Assembly: GCF_013407855.1 (NCBI RefSeq) | Contig: NZ_JACBZH010000001.1 | Coordinates: 5,208,001-5,272,000 of the forward strand | Source: Actinopolymorpha rutila | GTDB taxonomy: Bacteria > Actinomycetota > Actinomycetes > Propionibacteriales > Actinopolymorphaceae | DNA length: 64,000 bases | Reading direction: 5' to 3' | Shown: positions 41,924 through 49,606 of the stretch, one piece after another | Layout of the letters: each line of letters opens with the position of its first letter | How positions within the stretch are numbered: position 1 is the first letter of the stretch | The notes under the pieces: generated by a model | The model's database searches: none | The model's input: only the letters and a program-made list of their open reading frames with translations | Told to the model about the DNA's origin: nothing | Made by a program: the position numbers and the translations under genes

Positions 41924-41939
41924 GTTAACCGGTGTTAAC
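41924..41939. promoter_or_regulatory. Paired GTTAAC elements between whiB-like and XRE genes
   Basis: GTTAAC at 41924-41929 and at 41934-41939, 10 bases start to start (one helical turn), in the middle of the shared intergenic region. The second is followed by TAGGGC 13 bases on, possibly a -10 box for the XRE gene. GTTAAC is itself palindromic, so two dimers could bind on the same face. Confidence 0.35.
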
Positions 41940-42004
41940 CTCTCCCTGTTAGGGCGCCTACAACTCCGGGGCGGGAACCTGTTCGCGCACCCACGAGAGG
42001 ACCG

Positions 42005-43147
42005 ATGACCACGTCCGCGCTCAAGCAGGCAAGACTGGCCCGAGGCTGGTCCCAGAGCCGGCTCGTCGCAGGTATGGAGTCCTACGCCCGACGCCACACG
42101 ATCCAGATTGCTGCCACCGCCAGCCTTCATGTGTACGTGTCCGAATGGGAGAACGGACGGCGCAGGATTTCCTCGCCGTACGCCGGAATTCTGCGTGGCA
42201 TCCTGGGACTCACAGAGGACGAACTTCCTCCGCCAGGTGACGAACCATCCTCAGGCAACTCTTGGCCGGACGGATACAAAGACCTGGCGAAGCGAGTTCG
42301 TTCCTACCGCGCCGTCAGCGGCAGTGTCGTAGGCAACTTCATGGCCCAGACCGAGCTATTGCGAAGCCTCGACAGGCAACTGGGTGCTGCTCAGCTCGTC
42401 GACCAGATGCAATCGCACCTCGCAACGATCCAGGATGCATTGACATTTTCGGTCCTCCCTGCCTCCCGGAGACCGCTGGCCCTCGCGCTTGGCAGCGCTT
42501 CGACCCTTGCCGCCTGGCAGGCCCTGGACGTCGGAGCTGTCGACCGCGCCTGGCGTCATTACGAAGTCGCCAAGAGCGCCGCGCGGGACGCTGAGGCACC
42601 AGCTCACCTGGCCTACGCGATGGGTGAGCAGGCATACGTCCTCGCTGAGGCGGGAGAGCTCGGACTAGCCGTGGAGTTGGTTCGTGAGGCGGCGTACGTC
42701 GGGGCCGGAGTCGCGTCGGGGAAACTGATGGCGTGGGTCGCATCGGCAGAAGCAGAGCTTTGTGCGCGAGCCGGGATCCGCGATGACTGCCTACGAGCAT
42801 TGGAACGAGCGGACTGTCTATTGCCGCCTGGCGACGACGCACGTGATGAGGACGTGCCGAGCATCTTCTTGAACGCGAGCCATCTTGCGCGTTGGCGCGG
42901 AAACGCCTTGGCTCTCATTGGCGACGAGCATGCTGTAGCCGGCCTGTACAGCGCACTCGGCGGTCTTGATCCGTCGTTCACACGGGCGGAAGCCGGTCTA
43001 CGGTGCGATCTCGCTCAAGCGCACATGGCTCGCGGGGAGTACGACGAGGCAGCTGCTCACCTGTCCGTTGCCCGCCTCGTCACCAGCCGCACCGGATCGG
43101 TTCGGCACCGCCGTCGGATCGATCGGCTCACCGGCGCCTCGTCCTAG
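42005..43147 (+). CDS. XRE-type helix-turn-helix regulator with TPR-like domain
   Basis: 380 residues, ATG at 42005. The helix-turn-helix begins LKQARLARGWSQSRLVAGME and includes a longer than usual insert (YARRHTIQIAATASLH) before VYVSEWENGRRRISSPYAGI. The C-terminal 260 residues are alpha-helical pairs such as RAWRHYEVAKSAARDAEAPA and GLAVELVREAAYVGAGVASG that resemble tetratricopeptide repeats. This layout is found in actinobacterial regulators of differentiation and secondary metabolism. GC content is lower than the surrounding genes. It faces WhiB and ends in overlap with the Nudix gene. Confidence 0.85.
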   Translation: MTTSALKQARLARGWSQSRLVAGMESYARRHTIQIAATASLHVYVSEWENGRRRISSPYAGILRGILGLTEDELPPPGDEPSSGNSWPDGYKDLAKRVRSYRAVSGSVVGNFMAQTELLRSLDRQLGAAQLVDQMQSHLATIQDALTFSVLPASRRPLALALGSASTLAAWQALDVGAVDRAWRHYEVAKSAARDAEAPAHLAYAMGEQAYVLAEAGELGLAVELVREAAYVGAGVASGKLMAWVASAEAELCARAGIRDDCLRALERADCLLPPGDDARDEDVPSIFLNASHLARWRGNALALIGDEHAVAGLYSALGGLDPSFTRAEAGLRCDLAQAHMARGEYDEAAAHLSVARLVTSRTGSVRHRRRIDRLTGASS

Positions 43148-43734
43148 TCCTGGCTACGCCGAAGCGCCATGAGGTGAAGAAGGCCGACCAAGGTGCCTGA
43201 GCCGAGCAGTTCGCCGCGCGCCATGAGCTCCCCGACATCTGCGAGTGGTGTCCATGCCACCAGGCCGGCTTCCTCGGGGTCGGCAGGCTCTCCGACGAAT
43301 GTCGCCCCTCGCCCGATGAAGACTTCATGAGGTGCATCGACCATTCCGACCACAGGCTGGTACGAGATCGCGTGCTCGAGTGAGTGCGGCCGCCATCCGG
43401 TCTCCTCCTCGACCTCCCGTGCCGCGGCGTCCTTCGCGTCCTCACCGTCGTCGATGAGTCCACCAGGCAACTCCCAGCCCCATCTCCGGACGACGAACCG
43501 ATAGCGCCACAGCATCAGGACCCGATCGTCGTCGTTCACGACAGCGGCGACTGCCGCGCGGCCAAGCCGCACCACGTGATGTTCGAACCGCTGCACTCCG
43601 GGCGGTTCGACATCTACCAGGCCCAGCCGCACCCACTGGTTGTCATAGATCGTGCGCTCACCGTGGATACGCCACGCATGCGGGTCCGCAGTGCCACGAC
43701 CGTTCGCCTCGTCTTCAGCCGGGTCGCAGCCCAT
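43144..43734 (-). CDS. Nudix hydrolase, ADP-ribose pyrophosphatase type
   Basis: 196 residues from the ATG at 43734, which has AGGAG about 10 bases upstream. The Nudix box is complete: GGLIDDGEDAKDAAAREVEE followed by ETGW, matching GX5EX7REUXEEXGU. The preceding RWGWELPGG and N-terminal beta domain (RTIYDNQWVRLGLVDVEPPG) are typical for ADP-sugar pyrophosphatases, which cleave ADP-ribose to AMP and ribose phosphate. Its stop codon overlaps, tail to tail, the stop of the XRE-TPR gene in the palindrome CTAG. It is followed upstream on the same strand by DUF5996 with a 68-base gap. Confidence 0.93.
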   Translation of the reverse strand: MGCDPAEDEANGRGTADPHAWRIHGERTIYDNQWVRLGLVDVEPPGVQRFEHHVVRLGRAAVAAVVNDDDRVLMLWRYRFVVRRWGWELPGGLIDDGEDAKDAAAREVEEETGWRPHSLEHAISYQPVVGMVDAPHEVFIGRGATFVGEPADPEEAGLVAWTPLADVGELMARGELLGSGTLVGLLHLMALRRSQD

Positions 43735-43802
43735 AGCCCAATCAACTCCTGAACCCTTGGATTGATCGAGTCTAACCAGGGGCGCCGCCCGATCACGTTT
43801 GC

Positions 43803-44747
43803 CTAGCGGTACTGGTCCCAGCGACTGGGGTCGGCCTCCAGCGCGGCGCGGTCCCAGTTGCCGCGCTCGGCCGCCGCCGCGTACGTCGTGTGCAGGAACC
43901 GCAGCAGGGTCTCGTCGGGGTCGTCGGCCGTCCGCACCGCTTCGTACGGCAACAGGAACTGCTGGAACTGCTGGTTGTACCGGGCCGCGGCCGGCTCGAC
44001 GGGGTAGTCCGCGAACCCGTCCGGCTCGGGATAGGCGTAAGCGTAGAAGGCGCCTTCCTCCCCGCCACCGGGCCAGAACCCACAACTGCTGAGCTCGCGA
44101 GAGTAGCCCTCCACCATCACCCAGTCGCCGCAGTTGGGCGCACCGCCGGGATGTTCGGGTGCGGGCCGTCCGGAGAAGCGCGTGCACGCGAGGTCCAGTG
44201 CGCCCCAGAAGAGGTGCACCGGGCTCACCTTGCCGACGAAGTAGGACCTGAAGATCCCGATGACGCGGTTCGCCTGGACGAGCTGCTGCCAGAACAGATG
44301 GGCGGCGTCCGCGTCGTAGGCGGCGTGCGTGGTGTCCTCGGCGAACGGGATCGCGAGTTCGACCTCGTTGGGCCGGGCGAGGATCTGGATCTCGAAGCCC
44401 AGCCGGCCAAGGGCCCGCATGGTCTGGTGGTAGAAGTCGGCGACCGACTTCGGTTCCAGGGCGACGGTCTCCACGCCGCCGTCACTCGACCGGACGACGA
44501 GTTGGTGGTCGCAGAAGTCGAACTCGATGTCGAAGAGCCTGTTGCCGTACGGGATGCTGCCGGTGGTCAGCCCGCGTGGGCTCACGTACAGCGTCACCTG
44601 CCACCAGTGGTTCAGCAACGGCGCCTGTGACAACCTGATCTTGCCCACGATCTGCGTCCACATGTGCAGCGTGTCGCGGGTGGCGGTCCAGTCGTCCACG
44701 CGCAGGCTCGGCCACGCCTGGACCTTTGCTGTCTGCGTCTTCCCCAT
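43803..44747 (-). CDS. DUF5996 family protein
   Basis: 314 residues, ATG at 44747. The sequence is typical of DUF5996: WPSLRVDDWTATRDTLHMWT, NHWWQVTLYVSPRGLTTGSI and GKVSPVHLFWGALDLACTRF, with many aromatic residues and conserved pairs such as P-V-H-F/L-F-W-G. No catalytic residues are established for the family, and the fold is unknown to me. Cytosolic, no signal peptide. It may form a unit with the Nudix gene 68 bases downstream. Confidence 0.88.
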   Translation of the reverse strand: MGKTQTAKVQAWPSLRVDDWTATRDTLHMWTQIVGKIRLSQAPLLNHWWQVTLYVSPRGLTTGSIPYGNRLFDIEFDFCDHQLVVRSSDGGVETVALEPKSVADFYHQTMRALGRLGFEIQILARPNEVELAIPFAEDTTHAAYDADAAHLFWQQLVQANRVIGIFRSYFVGKVSPVHLFWGALDLACTRFSGRPAPEHPGGAPNCGDWVMVEGYSRELSSCGFWPGGGEEGAFYAYAYPEPDGFADYPVEPAAARYNQQFQQFLLPYEAVRTADDPDETLLRFLHTTYAAAAERGNWDRAALEADPSRWDQYR

Positions 44748-45027
44748 GTCGCCTGGTCCCCCTTCGGCTTTCGTCCCTTTGGTGCGGTTCTGTGAGACAC
44801 CTTGGAGCGACCCCTCAGGTCTGCGTACCGCAAAGGGGGTCCCGGTGCATCTTCCCGCGATCTCCTCGCAACGACAAAGTGCGGAGCTGCGTCCTTGCCC
44901 GCCGAGGAACCATCCCCCACGCCATCGGTCAGCGGACGGTCAAGAATCGTCCAACCCGGGAGCCGCGGGCCGGGTATGTCCGTTGAAGTGGTGGCGCGCC
45001 CCCGCGCTGGCAGAAACGGAGATCATC

Positions 45028-46269
45028 ATGGGACTGACCGGCAGTGGGTTCCTCGCATTGTGCGTAGCGTTCGGGCTCGTCGTGATCGGCATCGCGCTGT
45101 GGGCGCTGACCCGGATCAGCGGCCGCGGTCCTGGCCCGCTGCTCGCTCGGCTGGGCGTGTTGGTGGCCGCGCAACTGGCAGCGATCTCGATGGTCGCGGT
45201 GGCCGTGAACGACAACTTCCAGTTCTACACGTCCATGTCCGACGTCATGGGCACGGCCAACAACGCCGACAACGTGGTGGTCAAGGGTGTCGACCCCCAG
45301 CCACCCGTCACGGGTGGAAAGGGCCAGCAGGGAAAGCCGTACGACTCCGTTCAGATTCACTCGGGGATCCTTCCGGCGGCGACGGCCAGGACGTCCGGTG
45401 AGATCCTCGACGTCACGGTTCGTGGCGCCAAGTCGAGACTGAGTTCGCAGGCGTACGTCTACCTCCCGCCGGCGTACTTCTCCTCCGCCTACGCTCACCG
45501 GCGGATGCCCGGCCTGGTCGTCATGCCCGGTTACCCGAGCACCGCGTCCAACCTGATCATGCGAATGAACTACCCCTGGGCGATGGAGTCGCAGATCAAA
45601 CACCACCGCGCCCGGCCCATGGTGCTGGTGATGACGAACGAGACGGTCACCCCGCCGCGGGACACCGAGTGCACCAATGTGGCCCACGGCCCGAAGGCGG
45701 AGACGTTCCTCGCCCAGGACCTCACCGACGCGATCTCGGCGAAGTTCCGTGTCGACCGGCCGGGCGCGGGATGGGGGCTGATGGGCGACTCCACCGGGGG
45801 CTTCTGCGCGGTGAAGATGGCGATGAACTACCCACATCGGTTCACCTCGGCGGTGTCGCTGTCCGGCTACTACCACGCGATCATGGACTTCACGACCGGT
45901 GACCTGTTCGGCGGCAACCGGAACCTGCAGCACATGAACGACCCCGAGTGGCTGCTGCGCCACCGGCCGGCGCCGCCGGTCTCGGTTCTGGTCACGACCA
46001 GCCGGACGGAGAGCCAGGTCCTGCCGGACACCCGCAAGTTCTTGTCGATGGTCAAGCCGCCCATGCGGGCGTCGTCCATCATCCTCACCTCCGGTGGGCA
46101 CAACTTCGGCGCGTGGAAGGGCGAGATGCCGCCCTCACTGGACTGGTTGTCGGCCCACCTGTGGGCAGTCGCCAACGGAGGCCACCCGGCACTGTCGACC
46201 AAGCGGTCACTGGCCAACCCGCCGGTCACCCGACACCGCGCCGCCCTCCACCAACGACGCCACGCGTAG
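45028..46269 (+). CDS. Membrane-anchored esterase, putative esterase/Ag85-like alpha/beta hydrolase
   Basis: 413 residues; ATG at 45028 with CGGAG 7 bases upstream; the long reading upstream is not a gene. Two N-terminal hydrophobic helices (GFLALCVAFGLVVIGIALWA and LARLGVLVAAQLAAISMVAV) anchor it. The external domain has QAYVYLPPAYFSSAYAHRRM, typical of the esterase D/Ag85 group, the nucleophile GWGLMGDSTGGFCAVKMAMN (Ser near residue 255) and a probable His in ILTSGGHNFGAWKGEMP. Relatives include mycolyltransferases and feruloyl or acetyl-xylan esterases. Substrate is unknown. The polysaccharide locus begins 400 bases later. Confidence 0.86.
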   Translation: MGLTGSGFLALCVAFGLVVIGIALWALTRISGRGPGPLLARLGVLVAAQLAAISMVAVAVNDNFQFYTSMSDVMGTANNADNVVVKGVDPQPPVTGGKGQQGKPYDSVQIHSGILPAATARTSGEILDVTVRGAKSRLSSQAYVYLPPAYFSSAYAHRRMPGLVVMPGYPSTASNLIMRMNYPWAMESQIKHHRARPMVLVMTNETVTPPRDTECTNVAHGPKAETFLAQDLTDAISAKFRVDRPGAGWGLMGDSTGGFCAVKMAMNYPHRFTSAVSLSGYYHAIMDFTTGDLFGGNRNLQHMNDPEWLLRHRPAPPVSVLVTTSRTESQVLPDTRKFLSMVKPPMRASSIILTSGGHNFGAWKGEMPPSLDWLSAHLWAVANGGHPALSTKRSLANPPVTRHRAALHQRRHA

Positions 46270-46613
46270 AAATCGCTGGCAGGCCTCGGGGGTCGCGCTG
46301 CTGGTGACCGGGGTGGGCCTGCGCGCCGCACTCAGCCGGGTGGTGCAGGCACGGCCGGAACGCCAGGGCCGCCCGACCGTCGACTCCGACCTGTGGCGAG
46401 TGCTGTGGACGCACCGCGCAGAGTGGACCCGCGGCTGGTCCGGGTCCTGACGGCCGTTCAGGCGCGGCTGCTCTCGTCGCGCAGCAAACCTGCCAGCAAA
46501 CGGCCAATCACCTGCGCCTCGTCGTGCGCGGGGATCACAATACTGATCACCTCCGCAGTATTGGTGGCGCACAGGGGGTGCGCTGCCGAATCCCTCCTTT
46601 CCCGGAGGAAGAC
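46270..46613 (+). other. Non-coding leader with three consecutive hairpins
   Basis: No convincing gene is seen after the esterase stop; a weak reading frame up to 46450 (GVALLVTGVGLRAALSRVVQ and on) lacks a start with a ribosome-binding site and could be a remnant. From 46538 three perfect small stems follow: CAATACTG/CAGTATTG (46538-46563), GCGCAC/GTGCGC (46567-46583) and CCTCC/GGAGG (46593-46608). The third hides a GGAGG that would otherwise serve an ATG at 46614. This may be a structured 5' leader for the polysaccharide operon. Confidence 0.5.
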
Positions 46614-46625
46614 ATGGCGGAGTCA

Positions 46626-46683
46626 GGAGGACATCGTGGGTGGAGTTCCGGAGGACATCGTGGGTGGAGGGCATCGTGGGTGA
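46626..46683 (+). repeat. Triplicated ribosome-binding-site/start-codon unit
   Basis: GGAGGACATCGTGGGTGGAG occurs at 46626-46645 and 46650-46669; a third, shortened unit GGGCATCGTGGGTG starts at 46670. Each contains a Shine-Dalgarno-like GGAGG or GGAGGG and a GTG. The first two GTGs (46636, 46660) share a frame that stops at 46681-46683, immediately after the third GTG (46676), the start of the acyltransferase gene. See the finding on translational coupling. Confidence 0.75.
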
Positions 46684-47290
46684 ACCACGCGTTCACCCGG
46701 GCGCGGACGTCGACGAGCGCGCCACGCTCGGCGACGACACCACCATCTGGCACCTGGCACAGGTACGCGAGCACGCCGTCCTCGGCAGCGAGTGCATCGT
46801 CGGACGGGGCGCCTACGTCGGGCCCGGCGTGCGCATCGGCGACCGCGTCAAGCTGCAGAACCACGCTCTGGTGTACGAACCCGCCGTCCTGGAGGACGAG
46901 GTTTTCGTCGGTCCGGCGGTGGTGCTGACCAACGACCTCTACCCGCGCTCGGCCGACGTGGACGGCAAGCTCAAGCGGCCCGACGACTGGGACGCCCTCG
47001 GTGTCACGGTGCGCCGCGGCGCGTCCATCGGTGCGCGTGCCGTCGTGGTCGCCGGTCACACCATCGGGCGCTGGGCGCTGGTGGCCGCCGGTGCCGTGGT
47101 GACCAGGGACGTCCCGGACTTCGCGCTCGTCGTGGGCGTGCCCGCCCGGCGGATCGGCTGGGTGGGACGGGCCGGCGAACCGCTCGGTCCGCTCGGGGAT
47201 GCCGAGTCCGGCGTACGCCACTGGCGTTGTCCCCGCACGGGCGAGCGTTACCTGGAACGCGACGGATACCTGACGTACGACCAGCCGTGA
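46676..47290 (+). CDS. Left-handed beta-helix acyltransferase, WlbB/FdtC-like (amino-sugar N-acyltransferase)
   Basis: 204 residues from the GTG at 46676 (VGEPRVHPGADVDERATLGD); a GTG at 46640 is in frame but would only add repeat-coded residues. The hexapeptide pattern is clear through IWHLAQVREHAVLGSECIVG, VKLQNHALVYEPAVLEDEVF and RRGASIGARAVVVAGHTIGR, ending AVVTRDVPDFALVVGVPARR. The PRSADVDGKLKRPDDWDA insert is that of WlbB/FdtC-type enzymes, which acetylate the 3-amino group of UDP- or dTDP-3-amino sugars with acetyl-CoA. Tail contains WRCPRTGERYLERDGYL, the usual C-terminal extension. First gene of the polysaccharide run. Confidence 0.88.
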   Translation: MGEPRVHPGADVDERATLGDDTTIWHLAQVREHAVLGSECIVGRGAYVGPGVRIGDRVKLQNHALVYEPAVLEDEVFVGPAVVLTNDLYPRSADVDGKLKRPDDWDALGVTVRRGASIGARAVVVAGHTIGRWALVAAGAVVTRDVPDFALVVGVPARRIGWVGRAGEPLGPLGDAESGVRHWRCPRTGERYLERDGYLTYDQP

Positions 47291-47582
47291 GCCGAACGCG
47301 GCAACGTGTCCCCGGTCGGCCACCACGCCGGCGTACTCGACCTGATTCCGCTGCTCTGTGTGACGATCCGATTCGATTCCACGAAAACGCCTCCACCGAG
47401 GCGAACAGTGCCCGAAGATCGTCGCAGTACCCGGGGGCTGAGCTCGCCGCACCGGACTCGTGGGTGCCGGCCTGCGGCAGTCGATCCTGACCCGGCAGTT
47501 TCACCTCTCACTTCGCGACGAGGCGAACGACGAGTGTGCCCGAAGCACGCCCGATTTTTACCCAAGCATGGAAGGGACTCCG

Positions 47583-48626
47583 ATGAATCCCATCGGCCTG
47601 GCCGTGATCGGCGCCGGCTACTGGGGCCCCAACCTGGTGCGCAACGCACAGGCGACGCCGGCCCTTCGGCTGGAATGGCTGTGCGACCTGGACACCGCAC
47701 GCGCCCGGTCCGTCCTCGGCCCCTACACCACGGTTCGTACGACCGACTCCTACGAGCAGGTGCTCGCCGACCCGAACGTCGCGGCGGTGGCCATCGCGAC
47801 GCCGGCCGCCACCCACTTCGACCTGGTGCGCGCCGCACTGGAGGCCGGAAAGCACGTCCTGGTGGAGAAGCCGCTCACGCCGTCGTCCGCGGACGCGGCG
47901 AAGCTGGTCGACCTCGCCGAGGAGGCGGGGCTGACGCTGATGTGCGACCACACCTACTGCTACACCCCGGCGGTACGAAAGATCCGCGAGCTCGTGCACG
48001 CCGGCGAGATCGGCGAGGTGCAGTTCGTCGACTCGGTACGCATCAACCTGGGGCTGGTGCAACCTGACGTTGACGTGCTGTGGGACCTGGCGCCGCACGA
48101 CCTCTCCATCCTGGACTTCGTGCTCCCGCCGGGGATGCGGCCGATCGCGGTGGCCGCACAGGCCGCCGACCCGATCGTCGCCGGCCGCGCCTGCGTCGCC
48201 TACCTCACGGTGTGGTTCGGCGGGGAGACGATGGCACACGTCCACGTCAACTGGCTCAGCCCGACGAAGATCCGTACCACGGTGATCGGCGGGTCGCGGC
48301 GCACCATCGTGTGGGACGACCTGAACCCGCAGCAGCGGGTGTCGGTGCACGACCGCGGCGTGGACCTCACGCCGGCGTCCCACCTCGCCCCGGAGGAACG
48401 CCGTGCGGCCCTGATCTCCTACCGCGTGGGCGACATCCAGGTGCCGGCCCTGTCCGAGCGGGAGGCGCTGCGGTCGGTGATGGAGGAGTTCGCCGCGGCG
48501 ATCGACCAGGGCCGGCCCGCGCTGACGGACGGGCGAGCCGGGTTGCGGGTCGTACGACTGCTGGAGGCCGCGTCGCGCAGCATCGCGGCCGGTGGATCGA
48601 AGGAACTCGTCGAGGGGGACGACTGA
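47583..48626 (+). CDS. Gfo/Idh/MocA-type oxidoreductase, WlbA-like
   Basis: 347 residues; ATG at 47583, ribosome-binding site GGAAGGGA. The Rossmann motif is GLAVIGAGYWGPNLVRNAQA, then VAIATPAATHFDLVRAALEA with the catalytic EKP in GKHVLVEKPLTPSSADAAKL. The region HDLSILDFVLPPGMRPIAVA supplies the conserved His/Asp. In amino-sugar loci this type oxidises the C-3 hydroxyl of a UDP-GlcNAc-derived acid as a first step to a 3-amino sugar, with a DegT aminotransferase and an N-acyltransferase, all of which are present. A 292-base gap before it holds no gene. The stop overlaps the epimerase start (TGATG). Confidence 0.88.
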   Translation: MNPIGLAVIGAGYWGPNLVRNAQATPALRLEWLCDLDTARARSVLGPYTTVRTTDSYEQVLADPNVAAVAIATPAATHFDLVRAALEAGKHVLVEKPLTPSSADAAKLVDLAEEAGLTLMCDHTYCYTPAVRKIRELVHAGEIGEVQFVDSVRINLGLVQPDVDVLWDLAPHDLSILDFVLPPGMRPIAVAAQAADPIVAGRACVAYLTVWFGGETMAHVHVNWLSPTKIRTTVIGGSRRTIVWDDLNPQQRVSVHDRGVDLTPASHLAPEERRAALISYRVGDIQVPALSEREALRSVMEEFAAAIDQGRPALTDGRAGLRVVRLLEAASRSIAAGGSKELVEGDD

Positions 48627-49606
48627 TGATCGAGGGAAGCCGCTGCCTGGTCACGGGGGGCGCGGGCACGATCGGTTCGACGATCGTGGACCAACTGGTG
48701 GCGGCGGGGGCCGCCGAGGTGGTGGTGCTGGACAACCTGGTGCGTGGACGCCGGGACAACCTGGCCGCCGCGCTGGAGACCGGCCGGGTGAACCTCGTCG
48801 AGGGCGACATCCGCGACCGCGCACTGCTGCGTTCGTCGATGGCCGGCACCGACCTGGTGTTCCACCAGGCGGCGATCCGGATCACCCAGTGCGCCGAGGA
48901 GCCGCGGCTCGCGCTGCAGGTGCTGGTCGACGGCACGTTCGAGGTGATCGAGGCGGCCGCGGACCTCGGTGTGCGCAAGGTGGTGGCCGCCTCGTCGGCG
49001 TCGGTGTACGGACTGGCCGGGCAGTTCCCGACGCCGGAAACCCAGCACCCGTACGACAACGACACGTTCTACGGCGCGGCGAAGGCGTTCAACGAGGGCA
49101 TGCTGCGCAGCTTCCACGCGATGCGCGGCCTGGACTACGTGGCCCTGCGCTACTTCAACGTGTACGGCCCGCGGATGGACATCCACGGCCTCTACACCGA
49201 GGTGCTCATCCGCTGGATGGAACGCATCGAGTACGGCAAGCTGCCGCTGATCCTCGGCGACGGCCTGCAGACGATGGACTTCGTCTACACCGACGACATC
49301 GCGCGGGCGAACCTGCTGGCCGCGCAGGCCGACGTGACCGACCAGGTGTTCAACATCGGGTTCGGCGCGGAGACCAGCCTGCGCGAACTGGCCGAGGCGC
49401 TGATGCGGGTGATGGGTGCTGCGGACCTCGGCCTGGAGTTCGGCCCGGCGCGCGCGGTGAACGGCGTGAGCCGGCGGCTGGCCGACATCTCCCGTACTCA
49501 CGAGGCGCTGGGCTGGAAGCCCGAGGTCGACCTGGAGGAGGGCCTGCGCCGGTTGGTGGCCTGGTGGCGGGCCGAGCGGAAGGCTGAGCGGCGGGTCCCT
49601 GCGTGA
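48626..49606 (+). CDS. NAD-dependent nucleotide-sugar epimerase/dehydratase (GalE/WbpP-like)
   Basis: 326 residues. The N-terminal NAD motif reads CLVTGGAGTIGSTIVDQLVA; the catalytic Ser-Tyr-Lys set is in KVVAASSASVYGLAGQFPTP and NDTFYGAAKAFNEGML (YxxxK). Typical extended SDR regions follow: LRYFNVYGPRMDIHGLYTEV and FVYTDDIARANLLAAQADVT. It most resembles UDP-GlcNAc/GalNAc 4-epimerases. The start overlaps the oxidoreductase stop by one base and its own stop overlaps the next gene by 4 bases (GTGA). It probably supplies an epimerised donor for the polymer. Confidence 0.9.
   Translation: MIEGSRCLVTGGAGTIGSTIVDQLVAAGAAEVVVLDNLVRGRRDNLAAALETGRVNLVEGDIRDRALLRSSMAGTDLVFHQAAIRITQCAEEPRLALQVLVDGTFEVIEAAADLGVRKVVAASSASVYGLAGQFPTPETQHPYDNDTFYGAAKAFNEGMLRSFHAMRGLDYVALRYFNVYGPRMDIHGLYTEVLIRWMERIEYGKLPLILGDGLQTMDFVYTDDIARANLLAAQADVTDQVFNIGFGAETSLRELAEALMRVMGAADLGLEFGPARAVNGVSRRLADISRTHEALGWKPEVDLEEGLRRLVAWWRAERKAERRVPA

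Noticed and set aside
46538..46608. c-di-GMP (GEMM) riboswitch
   Set aside because: The hairpin row and GCACAGGG were suggestive, but the conserved GEMM core and tetraloop receptor are not present. Kept only as a structured leader of unknown type.
46614..46928. ATG-initiated frame after a strong GGAGGA in the leader
   Set aside because: The translation past the repeat is Ser/Thr/Arg-rich shadow of the acyltransferase gene. The ATG may still be used briefly, but I do not call a gene.
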